Source: Cephalotus follicularis
Taxonomy: Eukaryota > Streptophyta > Magnoliopsida > Oxalidales > Cephalotaceae
DNA length: 64,000 nt
Reading direction: 5' to 3'
Assembly: GCA_001972305.1 (NCBI GenBank)
Contig: BDDD01001386.1
Location: 353,356 to 417,355, forward strand
This document shows positions 43,412 to 53,081 of this stretch, piece by piece. The notes under the pieces are model-generated. The model searched no databases and was not told where the DNA came from. It saw nothing but the letters and a program-made list of their open reading frames with translations. The first letter of the stretch is position 1, and the number at the start of each line of letters is the position of its first letter. Made by a program: the position numbers and the translations under genes.

Positions 43412-46400
43412 TGTCATACCCAGGTATGGTTTTGCAGAAGATTCTCTTTGTCATCTGTTTTTAAGGCCTGGTTTGGGTTTTTATTATTTCCTTGAGCCAT
43501 TTGGAAGTCCTCTCTTGTGCAATATTAAGGCCCAAAAGTGGCATTTATTGGGAAGAGTCATTTATTTTGACTAAGCCCATATGTGAAGCTTACAAGGGAA
43601 GCTAACGTTTTCAAATGTGAAAAGACGTGTGTCAGGGAGAGTGTGTGAAGTGATACACCTGGCACCTTGGGCAGAAGGAGGCAGTTAGTGAGAAAAAGAG
43701 AGAAGAAATCAGTGAGAAGTAGGTAGGAAGAAGAAGAAGGAAGAAAAGGAAGACGCCAAGTGAAATCTGTCTGGGTGAGTTGTGAGTACTCCCTGTGAGG
43801 TTCAAGCTTCATCTTTGTTGGATCCTTACTTCTGGCGTGATCGAGCATCTCTTCTACAAGTCTTGTTTCTTTTCTACTCCATTTCTTCTGTAGTCAAACG
43901 TGGTTGAAGGTGATTCTCGCTGATCTTTGATGTCCCTACCCGAGTGTGGTATGGTGGATTCGGAGTTCCTCAATACACTGAGCAGTGAGTTGGTATCCCT
44001 GGTGTGTTTGACATATGAGATAGCGAAACGTGGATCCGCTGGTAGATCCGAAGCACTAGGTGGGTTGTTCGAGTTCTAGGAATATGAAGAATCCAGTGAT
44101 ATGGTGGATTCAGATTTCGAAGGAACTGGTAAGCGTTGCAGCAGCTGGTATTGAGAGACCCAGGTATGTGACATTTTACTGTTGTTTCGTTTATGGTTGT
44201 ACTAACTTAACCATTTTGTGTTGAGGTGTTTTGTGAGTTTGTGTTTTAGCATTTAGATTCTGGGTAGACGAGGTTCCTCAGATCTTATGTGACGAATACA
44301 GCTTCTATGGCCATGTAAGATGTGTGTTCTTGCTAGGGAGTTAGTGCGATGTGCGCCCTGGCAGAGGAGTTAGCTTGATGTACTTCCCCTGCCGAGCAGT
44401 GCATGATAAGCTTTCCTTGCAAAGTAGTCCACGTCGGGCATCCCATGGTGAGCAGTGCATGTAAAGCATCTTCTTGAGCATTTACCAGTTGAAATGTATC
44501 CTCGGTAGTGGCTGAGCGGTGATTCGCAGGCCCCATGGACGATACTAACTCTACGTGATTGCCGACGAGGTAGCTCCTCGATCGATGTTCATATGGTGTA
44601 CTGTTGAGCTCATGATGGCCGACGGGGGTGGGCTTACATAACCCCTCGATCGATGTTCATGTAGTGAGGTGCGCCAAACGTGTGATTGTCGAGGAAGGAG
44701 TGCTTGCGTAGCCCTTCTATCGATGTTCATGCGGTGCTCTGGAAGTACGTATCTATATGCGTATATGAGGGCTGTGTACAGTCCTGTAGCCCATGACCAT
44801 GTTGATGGATCTTCAACGGAGTTGTTATTTGTGCTTGTTGAGGTGGTTCCAGCTATGGAAGTGTGAGAGTACGAGGTTTTCCTTAGTTTTGCCCGCACTC
44901 CCGACCTCGGACCAACTCAGTCCCTGAAGATGGTTTGTCTGGTGAGCCCTGGTGGATCCCTTGGGTATCGGGCCGGGGTGAGATTTCATCTCCTTAGTGT
45001 AAGTTGAGTGTTGGAGGGACCTCGGGTAGTTGTCCCATGCTTCGCGTTTGTCCCTGGGCCTTTGTGTTGATCCCAGGCTTAGCTTATGTTGAACATTGTC
45101 GTTTCCTTGTCCCCAGGTATTGCTGGTGTGATGGTCTTCCCGGGCATTTACTGTTGTGGTGGTCTCCCCGGCCATTGCTTGTGTGATAGTCTCCCCGGGC
45201 ATTGCTAGTGTGATGGTCTTCCCGAGCATTGCTGTTGTGGTGGTCTCCTCGGGCATTGCATGTGTGATGGTCTTCCTGGGCATTGCTGTTGTGGTGGTCT
45301 CCCCGGGCATTGCTGTTGTGGTGGTCTCCCTTGGCATTGCTTGTGTGCTGGTCTTCCTGGGAATTGCTGTTGTGGTGGTCTCCCCGGGCATTGCTAGTGT
45401 GATGGTCTTCCTGGGCATTGCTGTTGTGGTGGTCTCCCCGAGCCTTGCTGTTGTGGTGGTCTCCCCAGGCATTGCTGGTGTGATGGTCTTCCCGGGCATT
45501 TGCTGTTGTGGTGGTCTCCACGGGCATTGCTTGTGTGATGGTCTCCTCGGGCATTGCTAGTGTGGTGGTCTCCCCGGGCATTACTTATTTGGTAGTCTCC
45601 TCAGGCATTGACTGTGCGAAGTGGCTTCTCTGGTGTTTTGTTGAAGATGCGTTCTCCGGAGTGAATCTCCTCGGGCTACCTGGTCTGGTGCTGTGAGTGG
45701 GTTGGCATCTGTGGATGGTTTGATATCCATGGGTGGGCTCTTGTTCTGTTGATGATCTGGTACTCTGTAGTGGGCAGGTGTGCATGGCCTCTCTGCGGGT
45801 AGGAGTGCGTACCCTTGAAGTGCTGAGCTCCTAGGCAGGCGATGCTTGTTGTCTGGTGTCTTGCAGTGCTTGTGGACTGGTACTTGCGGAGCTTGTTGTC
45901 TGGTACCTTGCAGATGTTGTGGTCTGGCTTGTGGTCCGGTACCTTGTAGTGATGGTGGTCTGGCGTTATGGTATGGCATGTTGTAGAGGTCATCGTCTGA
46001 CATGTTGTAGAGGTCTTCATCTGGCATATTGCAGAGGTGGTGATCAAGGGCAGAGGAGAAGGTCTACGGATGATGTGTTTACCCTGACCTTACACCAAGG
46101 TGTTAAGTGATCACGTGTATAACAAGAGGGTGCTCTCCACGGGTCTAAGTGATACGGTGCGTGTTGTTGTCTTGGAAGACAATGTTAAGTGATCACATGA
46201 AGAACACGTGGGTGCTCTCCTCGGGTCTAAATGACACGGTGCGTGTTTGGAAGACTGTGTTGAGGATTTAATGAAACGGTAAGTTGAGGCTCTCAGCTCG
46301 TTGAAGTCCCTTGCTCCATTTTATAATACAATCTGGGGGTGCTCTCCTCGGGTCTTGTTGAGTAGTGGCTCTTGGTTGGCATAGCTCCCTTCAATGAATG

Positions 46401-46893
46401 AAGTCTGGTGCGGCTTCTCTACTATGTATGGCCTGCGTGGCCATCCTTTCATTCTTAGTATTTGCTAATTTATGTAACCCTGTATGTAATGAACTTCATA
46501 CTAGTGGAACCTCATGGATGATTGAGGAAGTGGACGTAGGCATATTCTGTGCCGAACCACTATAAAAATGATTGTCTCATTCTACTCTTTCCTTTATCAT
46601 GTATGTGTGAATGCATGAATGCTATGTCTAAGTTGTTGTAGGTCTGGTCCTCTGCCGTGGAGAAAGAGGATAGGCAAGACCTTGGCACGTGGTGCTAGTC
46701 CGTCGCAGTGGGTAGCCGAGGTGCAGGTGGACATCCAATCCTCTACTCTTGTGATGTGCTGGGATAAGAAGAAAAAAAAAGTATGAAGGAGATGATGACA
46801 GAAGGAAGTTATATGACCAGTTTGTGCCATGGGTTATGGCTAAAGTCATCCCAGATCCTATTAACGGCTCGGGTTCGGGATCGGGTCGTTACA
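43412..46893 (+). repeat. N2 3' LTR (3482 bp)
   Basis: It is collinear with the 5' LTR over its whole length with scattered substitutions. The 27-bp array (45105-45622) is longer and the 36-bp array (45845-46045) shorter than in the 5' copy, so the total length is nearly unchanged by chance. Confidence 0.92.
45105..45622. repeat. 27-bp minisatellite in N2 3' LTR, about 18-19 units
   Basis: Same unit as 39453-39893. It produces antisense ORFs of 165 and 224 codons at 44825-45581 with repeats of the type M-P-G-E-T-T-T-T-A; these are array artefacts. Confidence 0.88.
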
Positions 46894-46898
46894 TATTC

Positions 46899-46955
46899 TC
46901 TGGCAGAGTAACACCACCGAGGTGTCATCCCTTCACTAAATGACATGTGTCCCAC
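46899..46955 (-). repeat. Copia-C 5' LTR piece 3
   Basis: 57 bp between N2 and N3, matching about 22546-22602 of the 3' LTR. 46951-46955 (CCCAC) is the left N3 duplication. Confidence 0.9.
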
Positions 46956-47173
46956 TGTTTAGCATAAAAATGTGTTGTTTTTAATGCATTATTTGTGATA
47001 TTTTTATGCTTGGAATAGACTACTTTGGTTGTGTTTTAATGATTTTCTTTGGTATACTTCACCTAGGTTGGATAAATTATAACTAGTTTACGTTTCCCTG
47101 TGTTCGACCCGTTACTGCATGATCCGTGCACTTGCGGCTATAAATTTTAAAACATTCTTTTTAACAGTGAACA
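46956..47173 (+). mobile_element. N3: 218-bp collapsed solo LTR of the N1 family
   Basis: It starts TGTTTAGCATAAAAATG like the N1 LTR and ends CAGTGAACA, with perfect CCCAC duplications (46951-46955, 47174-47178). The first about 95 bp match the N1 LTR start and the last about 120 bp match its end (from about 31005). About 1.2 kb of LTR middle, including the motif cluster and TATA-like box, is missing. It is either a solo LTR with an internal deletion or a miniature element that moved in this form. Confidence 0.88.
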
Positions 47174-47178
47174 CCCAC

Positions 47179-48330
47179 ACACGTCAACTGATTCCTAAAC
47201 ATGATGGGACCTGAAAGCCTAGTTAGATCCCGATACGACTATAAGTTTCCCAGAACATCCCAAGAGTTATGGTACGACCACTCTAATAGTCTCCGACTAT
47301 TAAAATGACCCCGGTATGATTCCTATCATTCCCCGGATCCATGGAATTAGCCATGTCTATAAGTCGTCATCCAGTTAACCAGTACTTTATCCATTCAACG
47401 GCATATGTGTCATGTATCCTATGTCATACTTGACTCCAATCGCAACCTTGGGCTTGGAATAATGTCATCCCTAGGTAAAGCCACAATAACTATAAATTCA
47501 TGTACGCATTGAGACTTTCGACAAACTTCCCAGAAACCGCGTTTCTAGTCTGCCTATACCTAATCAGGGATTTATGAGTCTCAATGGACATAAATAATAT
47601 AGAGCCAATCACCCTGCATATGGGTGTGACGATCCCTTATTGCGCACTCGCCCATACATCTCAATGAAGCTCCCAAAAGGCCCAAAGATAACCCTTTTGT
47701 CAGCACGTGGCTAGTGCTGGGGAAGGCGGAAATCAAAGCCAAGCAGTTACACCACAATGCATGGCAGCCGCTCAGGTCTAAGGACACAACGTAGCTCACA
47801 AATGGTCTACTAGTCACCATAGACTATGCACTATCGAGACTATAGGAATCCTATTGACATAGGTTTGACTTTCCAAATAGGTTTCCTATGGTGGGTCTAT
47901 TCAGTCTCATGCTACCTAGCACGAACCCCGCATCAGTTTTAGGGTAAACCCAAATGGCAACGAGATGATCCATCCTCCACATTCCCCGGGAGCAAGCATA
48001 ATACGGCAAGTCTTTACGGTTCATCAATATCCCTAATAAATTGAACCTATGACTTGGAACGTTTTGTCATAAGGGAGTAAGGATCTCATTCTGATAACCT
48101 CTCAGGCATGAGGTCCAACCCTTTTATCGATGGGGCACTTTATCTGTACTTGGATGACATGGTGATCACCCGATCCATTTAAGATGGTTTGGGATATAGA
48201 TATATCGGATTGCCATTTACTACAGAAATATGCACATAAACATGAAAAAGAATTTAGATTGTATAAATGGAGAGTGTATATACAAGTATAAAGCCTTCTT
48301 GTGGCATGCAGAGACAACCCCACTCTAACA
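47179..48330 (-). repeat. Copia-C 5' LTR piece 4
   Basis: Matches about 22603-23748 of the 3' LTR and ends CTCTAACA at 48330. It is followed by TGAGA, the right duplication. Confidence 0.92.
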
Positions 48331-48545
48331 TGAGAGTACAATGCTTTCATTTTTTCCTCACCCTCTCATGTGGCTTATTCAAGTCCATGAAACTACCATA
48401 GCGCTTTCACGAATGGAATAGCCTTGCTTCTTAACTTTTTAATTTGGCGGTGAAGGATCTGAATAGGTGCCTCTTAATAACTCATGTCCGTTCTCAACCC
48501 CAATGGCTCATAGTGTAGCACACGAGAAGGATCTGGATGATATGT
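48331..48545 (-). pseudogene. Gypsy-D chromodomain region
   Basis: On the minus strand it encodes an integrase tail and chromodomain-like stretch with E-E/A-P-I-Q-I-L-H-R-Q, L-R-S-K-A-I-P and a T-W-E-G-E-E-K end, interrupted by stops. It continues at 21112 past Copia-C. The left edge of the 12-kb duplication falls inside it at 48465. Confidence 0.75.
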
Positions 48546-49695
48546 CCTCAGCATTGAGACAAGAAAGCATTATACACATCCAATAAACTGGGTGGTAAGG
48601 CAAGTCTATAGGTGACTGCACCTACTCTCTCAAGGATCTCGAAAGCTCCTATGAATCGAGGGGCTAACTTCCCCTTCTTGCCGAACCTCATGATTACTTT
48701 GGTCGGTGAGACCTTGAGGAATACATGATCTCCCACGATGAACTCTAACTCTTGCCTGTAATGATCAACATAACTCTTTTGTCTACTTTGGGCTATCAAA
48801 AAATCTTTCTCTGATGATTTGGGCCTTCTCTGTTGTTTCTTGCACCAACTTTGGTCCCAATAGACTCTGTTCACCAACCTCAAACCAACAAATTGGGGTT
48901 CTACATTTCCGTCCATAGAGAGCCTCAAACGGTGCCATTCCAATGCTGGAATGGTAACTGTTGTTGTATGAGAACTCTACGAACGGCAGGTGTTCATCCC
49001 AACTGCCACCTCAATCCATCACGCATGCCCGAAGCATGTCCTCCAGAGTCTGGATGGTCCTCTCAGACTTACCATCAGTCTGGGGAAGAAAAGTTTTGCT
49101 GAAACTCAGCTGGGTAGCAAAAGCTGCTTGCAGTTTCTTCCAAAACCGCAATGTGAACCGAGGGTTCTTGTTGGACACCACACTAACTGGTACACGATGG
49201 AGTCTGACAATCTATCCAACATGCAAGGTCGTTAACCGTTCAAGAGAATAAGTTGTTTTGATCACTGGAAAATGAGCAGATTTAGTAAAGCGATCAACGA
49301 TGACCCATATGGTATCACGGTTAGTCCCCGTTCTTGGAAATCCAGCCAAAAAATCCATCGTCATATGTTCCCATTTCCATTGTGCCACAGGCAATGGTTG
49401 ATGCAATCCAGCTGGTCTCTAGTGTTCTGCCTTGATTTGTTGACACATCAGGCAAGAAAAAACAAATTTAGCTATCTCCCTTTTCATGTTACTCCACCAG
49501 TAGTTGAGCTTCAAGTCTCAGTACATCTTGGTTCTCCCTGGATGTACTGAGAAACTGAAGAGATGGGCCTGTGACAAAAGCTCATCCTTCAATTCTTTAT
49601 TGCTGGGAGCACAAACTATACCCTGATATCTTATCAATCCATCACCCTGAATTGAGGATTCGGGTTTCAAACCTCTTTGACCATCCAATGCCATT
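48546..49695 (-). pseudogene. Gypsy-D integrase, copy 1
   Basis: Decayed integrase on the minus strand. The zinc-domain end is near 49460-49600. Then follow W-K-W-E-H-M-T-M-D-F-L-A-G-F-P (in 49212-49406, first catalytic Asp) and V-D-R-F-T-K-S-A-H-F. The middle part with the second Asp and Glu lies in other frames (48950-49210), and the C-terminal block [10 protein letters not shown] with FGKKGKLAPRFIG is in 48548-48943. Copy 1 has one extra base in an A-run near 48797-48803 compared with copy 2 (60836), which breaks the frame of the [12 protein letters not shown] segment. It is interrupted at 49695 by SIRE-E. Confidence 0.82.
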
Positions 49696-50238
49696 TGAAT
49701 AAACTACAAGGGGGGGTGAATTGCAGTTGCTAAAAATTATCTAATCTTTTCGCGATGAACAACAAAAAGAAGCTATAGCAATTTAAACAATAATCTAAAG
49801 AGAGAGAGTTAGAGAGATTGCAAACACTACTTTAGAGTGGTTCGGCCTAACTCTTGCCTACGTCCACTTTTCCCAAGGATCTCCTTCAGTTTCCACTAGT
49901 TCTCCGAATACAATTCCGGGTGCTATTCGGTACACCTTTGTGATTGAACTCAATCACTTACAATTCTCTTGGGTTCACTCCCCAATTTCAATAGGGTTCA
50001 CTCCCCTATTACAATTAAAGTAAATCAAGTAGTGTTTTGATCTAAACCTCTCACAAGGTTGGATTTTACAAGATAAGTTTGCTCAAATCATTGAGAACAA
50101 GAAATAGCTTAAGATGTAAAATGAAAGCTTTTTGGATGAGCTTTGGATTTGAATGCTCTTTGTATATTTGCTTTGAATGATCTTTGTATACGTATTTTGC
50201 TTGTGTTGTTCTCTTTTTCTTTCTTCAAAACTTTCGTG

Positions 50239-50247
50239 TATTTATAG
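50239..50247 (-). promoter_or_regulatory. TATA box in SIRE-E LTR
   Basis: Minus strand CTATAAATA within GAAGCTATAAATACACG. The identical box lies at 57380-57388 and 62276-62284 in the other two LTR copies. The promoter role is inferred from sequence and position. Confidence 0.65.
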
Positions 50248-50334
50248 CTTCTTGCCTCATAGATCCGTTGGGAGTTGTTGGGATTAATTCCATAATGGAA
50301 TGTCCACTAAAACTCTGTCAGAAATTGTTCCAGC

Positions 50335-50706
50335 CGACTAAAGCGTCGATTGTCACCTTTAAAGCGTCGACGGTCTTGTGACCGTTAGGGATCTCAAATT
50401 CAAATTCTCAGCTCAAAGCGTAGGTGTTCAAAGTTGGAGTCGACCGGCACCTCAAACCACTGACGCTTGGTCTTAGGCGTCGACGCTTAGGCCAGTTTTA
50501 ATTCTAGTTATGTCCACTCGTTTACACGGCAGGAGCTTTGCGCTAACGGCAGACGCTTAGTACCTCAAAGCGCAGACGCTTGAATCTAGGCATCGACGGT
50601 TTGAGTATTACTTCCACTTCTCCAAACGCTCCACCGGTAGACGCTTAGGCCCTTGTCTCGACTGCCTGTTAAAGCGCTGACGCTTTAATCTTGGGCGTCG
50701 ACGGTC
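50335..50706. repeat. AAGCGTCGACGCTT motif cluster (SIRE-E 3' LTR)
   Basis: About fifteen motif copies: AAAGCGTCGACTGTC, AAAGCGTCGACGGTC, GGCGTCGACGCTTAGG, AAAGCGCTGACGCTTT, AAAGCGCAGACGCTTG and TCGACGGTTTGAG. The cluster lies 90-460 bp upstream of the TATA box in the sense of the element. Copies are at 57480-57845 and 62376-62735. Confidence 0.88.
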
Positions 50707-50829
50707 TGAGCTGTTTCTGCAGAAATCTTGCTGGTTTGCTCACTTCATGGCTTTCTTGCACATCAAGAAACATTGTCCAATACAAATATGTTATCATCAA
50801 AACATAGGATTGAGACATAAATGTCAACA

Positions 50830-50843
50830 ATCTCCCCCTTTTT
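50830..50843 (-). other. SIRE-E polypurine tract
   Basis: Minus strand AAAAAGGGGGAGAT directly precedes the LTR start TGTTGACATT. Confidence 0.92.
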
Positions 50844-51454
50844 GATGATGACAAAATTTGTTTAATTTTAAGACATAATAATCGTTAAGTTATAAAACAT
50901 TAACACATAAAGTCCAAAAGTAAAATTTGTAAAATTTGGAAACTTGTTAAGTGCACAAAATCATTTGCTCCCACTGATTTTATTACCTCCCCCTTAGTCA
51001 TATAAGGGATATTTTACTTTTACTTTTTCATTCTCTCCCAATCTTATAATCCTCTCCCCCTTTTTGTTATCATCCCAAAAAGGGATTACAATGCTATATC
51101 CAAGACCATATTCCATGTTCCAATTTTAACAACATCCACAAGTCATAATATTTGAACCAACACATGTTTGGCACATCAAAACAAAAACATGTTCCACATT
51201 TGAACATGCTCTTAAACCATGAATTTCAGGAAAGTATTGTAAACAAGCTACAAAACCAACACACATTCTGCATAATCATTTCATATAACAGACTGCAAAT
51301 TAAAAATCAATCCAACTCCATAATCTTTAAACCAATACTCATTAAAACAAAACATTGTCATTACACAATAGAATTTGTTACAAGTTGCAAATAAAACTAC
51401 AAGTTCATCGCAAATAACAACAGAAAATGCAAATGAAACATGAGATGCATATGC
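50844..51454 (-). other. SIRE-E 3' untranslated region
   Basis: About 600 bp, AT-rich, between ORF3 and the polypurine tract. It contains several extra short purine tracts (minus AAAAAGGGGGAGAG near 51055-51070, GGGGGAGG near 50987-51000). No gene is seen. Confidence 0.7.
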
Positions 51455-52756
51455 TCATTCATCCATATGAGTGCCCGCATCGTCACCTCTGACCTCTCCC
51501 TCCATATCGTCGGTTGCAGCATCATCCGGGGGATTGTCGTCGTGGCTAGAGGATGAAGAGATTAGTCCTCCATACTCAATGATGCCTGTGTCAGCAAACT
51601 TTTTGGCAATTCGCTTTTGATGCCTCCTCACGGTTTGCAAACTCATCTTCATTTCCTCAACATTTCGCTGTATGCCTTCGATAGCATCGAACATCTCATC
51701 TAGCCTATTCCTTGGAAGATGAACATATGGAATTGGTTGAGCTTGAGGTTCGATTTGTAAAGGTATGTTTTCAGCTTCTTCCCCTATCTCGACTTCTCCT
51801 TCCTCTTACACAACCCTATTGGAGTCCTCGTCTCTCGAAATCCACGTACCGAGTCTCTTGTACATTTTGAAAACCATTCTCCCAAGGGTTCCTTTTCCAA
51901 GTTTGTCTGCACTTTGGATATCATGGTGCACTTCTCCGGTAAGGTCGATATTGAAATATTGGAGAATCTTGGTTATAATATTGCTATAACCTAGTCTTGC
52001 ATTCTCTCGATCGTAAATTGAATTCATGTGATTGATCATTAGAAAGAGAACGTTGATTATAAGGACAGTGATGAAATGATACATCGTGTAGGGTTCCAAG
52101 TGGGTCACTTCATCGAACCCACAGGCCTTTGGTAGAATGTACGTACATACCGCACAGTGTAGGAATCTATAATCTGAGGGGAAGTTCCAAGTATACATAC
52201 GCTGAATAGGATCAACGTTCTCACCAAATAACACAAGCACACAGTCTTGTTTATCAAAATCTGAACTAGTCACCCATGACCTTTGATTCCAACCCATAGC
52301 ACCACCATTTGGTGCATTCAAGATAATGTTTAGTCTTCTTAAGTCTAAATCAATGGTCTTATTTTTGAAAGTAGTGAGTATGCTATCCATAGAGCTACCT
52401 GTTATGTGCACATATAACTCTTTCATGAGTTCGGGATAACTAGGCTAATTTAAAGAGAAAAAAGTTTCTAAACCTTGAAACCTAATCCACTCAACAATGG
52501 GAAATCCTTCCCTAGAGCAAAAATCAAAATCTAATACTTTGCCTACTAGTATTTTCCTATTGAACTAAGCTTCTGGGTACCTAGGTTTAGATGGAATCAC
52601 CTCAGGAGTGGTAGATTGATTAGCTTTCCCTTTCCCTTTTTGCCCAGCAGATTTTTTCTTGCCCTTTGAGCCTTGTCCTTCCTCAATATTCTTGGTTATA
52701 GTCATGATTGATGTTGTATGAAGGTCTATCAATGTTTTTCGAGTGAAAATCGCCAA
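51455..52756 (-). pseudogene. SIRE-E ORF3 (post-pol ORF of unknown function, three in-frame stops)
   Basis: Starts at ATG 52756 (MAIFTRKTLI) and keeps one phase to the stop at 51455, 433 codons. It has a basic N-terminus (G-K-K-K-S-A-G-Q-K-G-K-G-K) and then a globular segment (51806-52426) with Y-P-E-L, FKNKTIDLDLRRLNIILN, M-Y-T-W-N-F-P-S-D-Y-R-F-L-H and a hydrophobic run F-I-T-V-L-I-I-N-V-L-F-L-M-I. This resembles the plant family named putative plant transposon protein, from memory of its pattern. The C-terminus has a predicted coiled-coil (I-Q-R-N-V-E-E-M-K-M-S-L) and a serine/aspartate-rich tail. Stops are TAG near 52565, TAG near 52440 and TAA near 51803; there is no frameshift. The TAA is also in copy 2 (near 63838). 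SIRE elements carry an env-like ORF here, but I see no signal peptide. Confidence 0.72.
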
Positions 52757-53081
52757 GAAATCGCCAGAGAAAACTGTTTGAGAGTTTAGGGTTTAAAGTT
52801 TTGTGCGTAAAGCCTTTGGCAGACGGCGCTCTCTAACTTAAAACTCGATTAAAGCATCGACAGAATTGGTTTAAGCATCGGCGCTTAGACCAATTTCCCC
52901 AATTTCGAACCCTAATTTTGCTTTAAAGCGCTGACGCTTTAAAAGCAACAGTCGGCGCTTTGCTCTGTTTTTCTGCAGTTTTTCTGCAAATGCGCGAGAA
53001 TGAATGCAAATGATGCAATAATGAGAAAATAAGCATTTTGAGCAAGCATACATATTCACAACAAACATAGAAACACGTTAA
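52757..53081 (-). repeat. Pol-ORF3 spacer with TCGAC-type motifs
   Basis: The gap between pol and ORF3 contains AAAGCATCGACAG, AAGCATCGGCGCTTAG, AAAGCGCTGACGCTTTAAAAGC and CAGTCGGCGCTTTG at about 52805-52965. The same motif vocabulary is found in the LTR of this element. There is no protein feature. Confidence 0.75.

Larger units (their letters stand above)
37768..46893 (+). mobile_element. N2: large non-coding LTR retrotransposon (LARD-type, 9126 bp)
   Basis: Two LTRs of 3485 bp (37768-41252) and 3482 bp (43412-46893) flank only 2159 bp of internal sequence without coding capacity. Perfect duplications TATTC lie at 37763-37767 and 46894-46898. LTRs begin TGTAACACCC or TGTCATACCC and end TTACA. 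A degenerate iMet primer site and a strong polypurine tract fix the plus orientation. The start TGTAACACCC and the GGCAAATTTCTTAAAGGGG-like end of the internal part suggest derivation from a Tekay/Del chromovirus. It must have moved with enzymes from a helper. Confidence 0.9.
21113..48330 (-). mobile_element. Copia-C: Ty1/copia element with three nested insertions
   Basis: A minus-strand copia element. The 3' LTR is at 21113-23748, the internal region with decayed pol and gag at 23749-28964, and the 5' LTR is split into 28965-29687, 37069-37767, 46899-46955 and 47179-48330. The four pieces total 2631 bp against 2636 bp for the intact 3' LTR, which confirms the assembly of pieces. Flanking duplications are TGAGG and TGAGA, with one mismatch. 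The host sequence is the 3' end of Gypsy-D pol. It is close to Copia-B in pol but has a longer LTR. Confidence 0.92.
49696..50829 (-). repeat. SIRE-E 3' LTR (1134 bp)
   Basis: On the plus strand it runs from TGAATAAACTACAAGG to AATGTCAACA. On the minus strand it starts TGTTGACATTTATGTC. It contains the TCGAC cluster (50335-50706) followed, in the direction of transcription, by a TATA box (50239-50247). Confidence 0.92.

Noticed and set aside
44825..45581. Antisense ORFs of 224 and 165 codons in the N2 3' LTR
   Set aside because: Same minisatellite artefact; there is no start context, domain or homolog pattern, and the 5' LTR copy breaks the frames differently.
48102..48350. 82-codon ORF across the right end of Copia-C
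   Set aside because: It starts in Gypsy-D coding sequence and runs into the Copia-C LTR, a chance fusion at an insertion junction.
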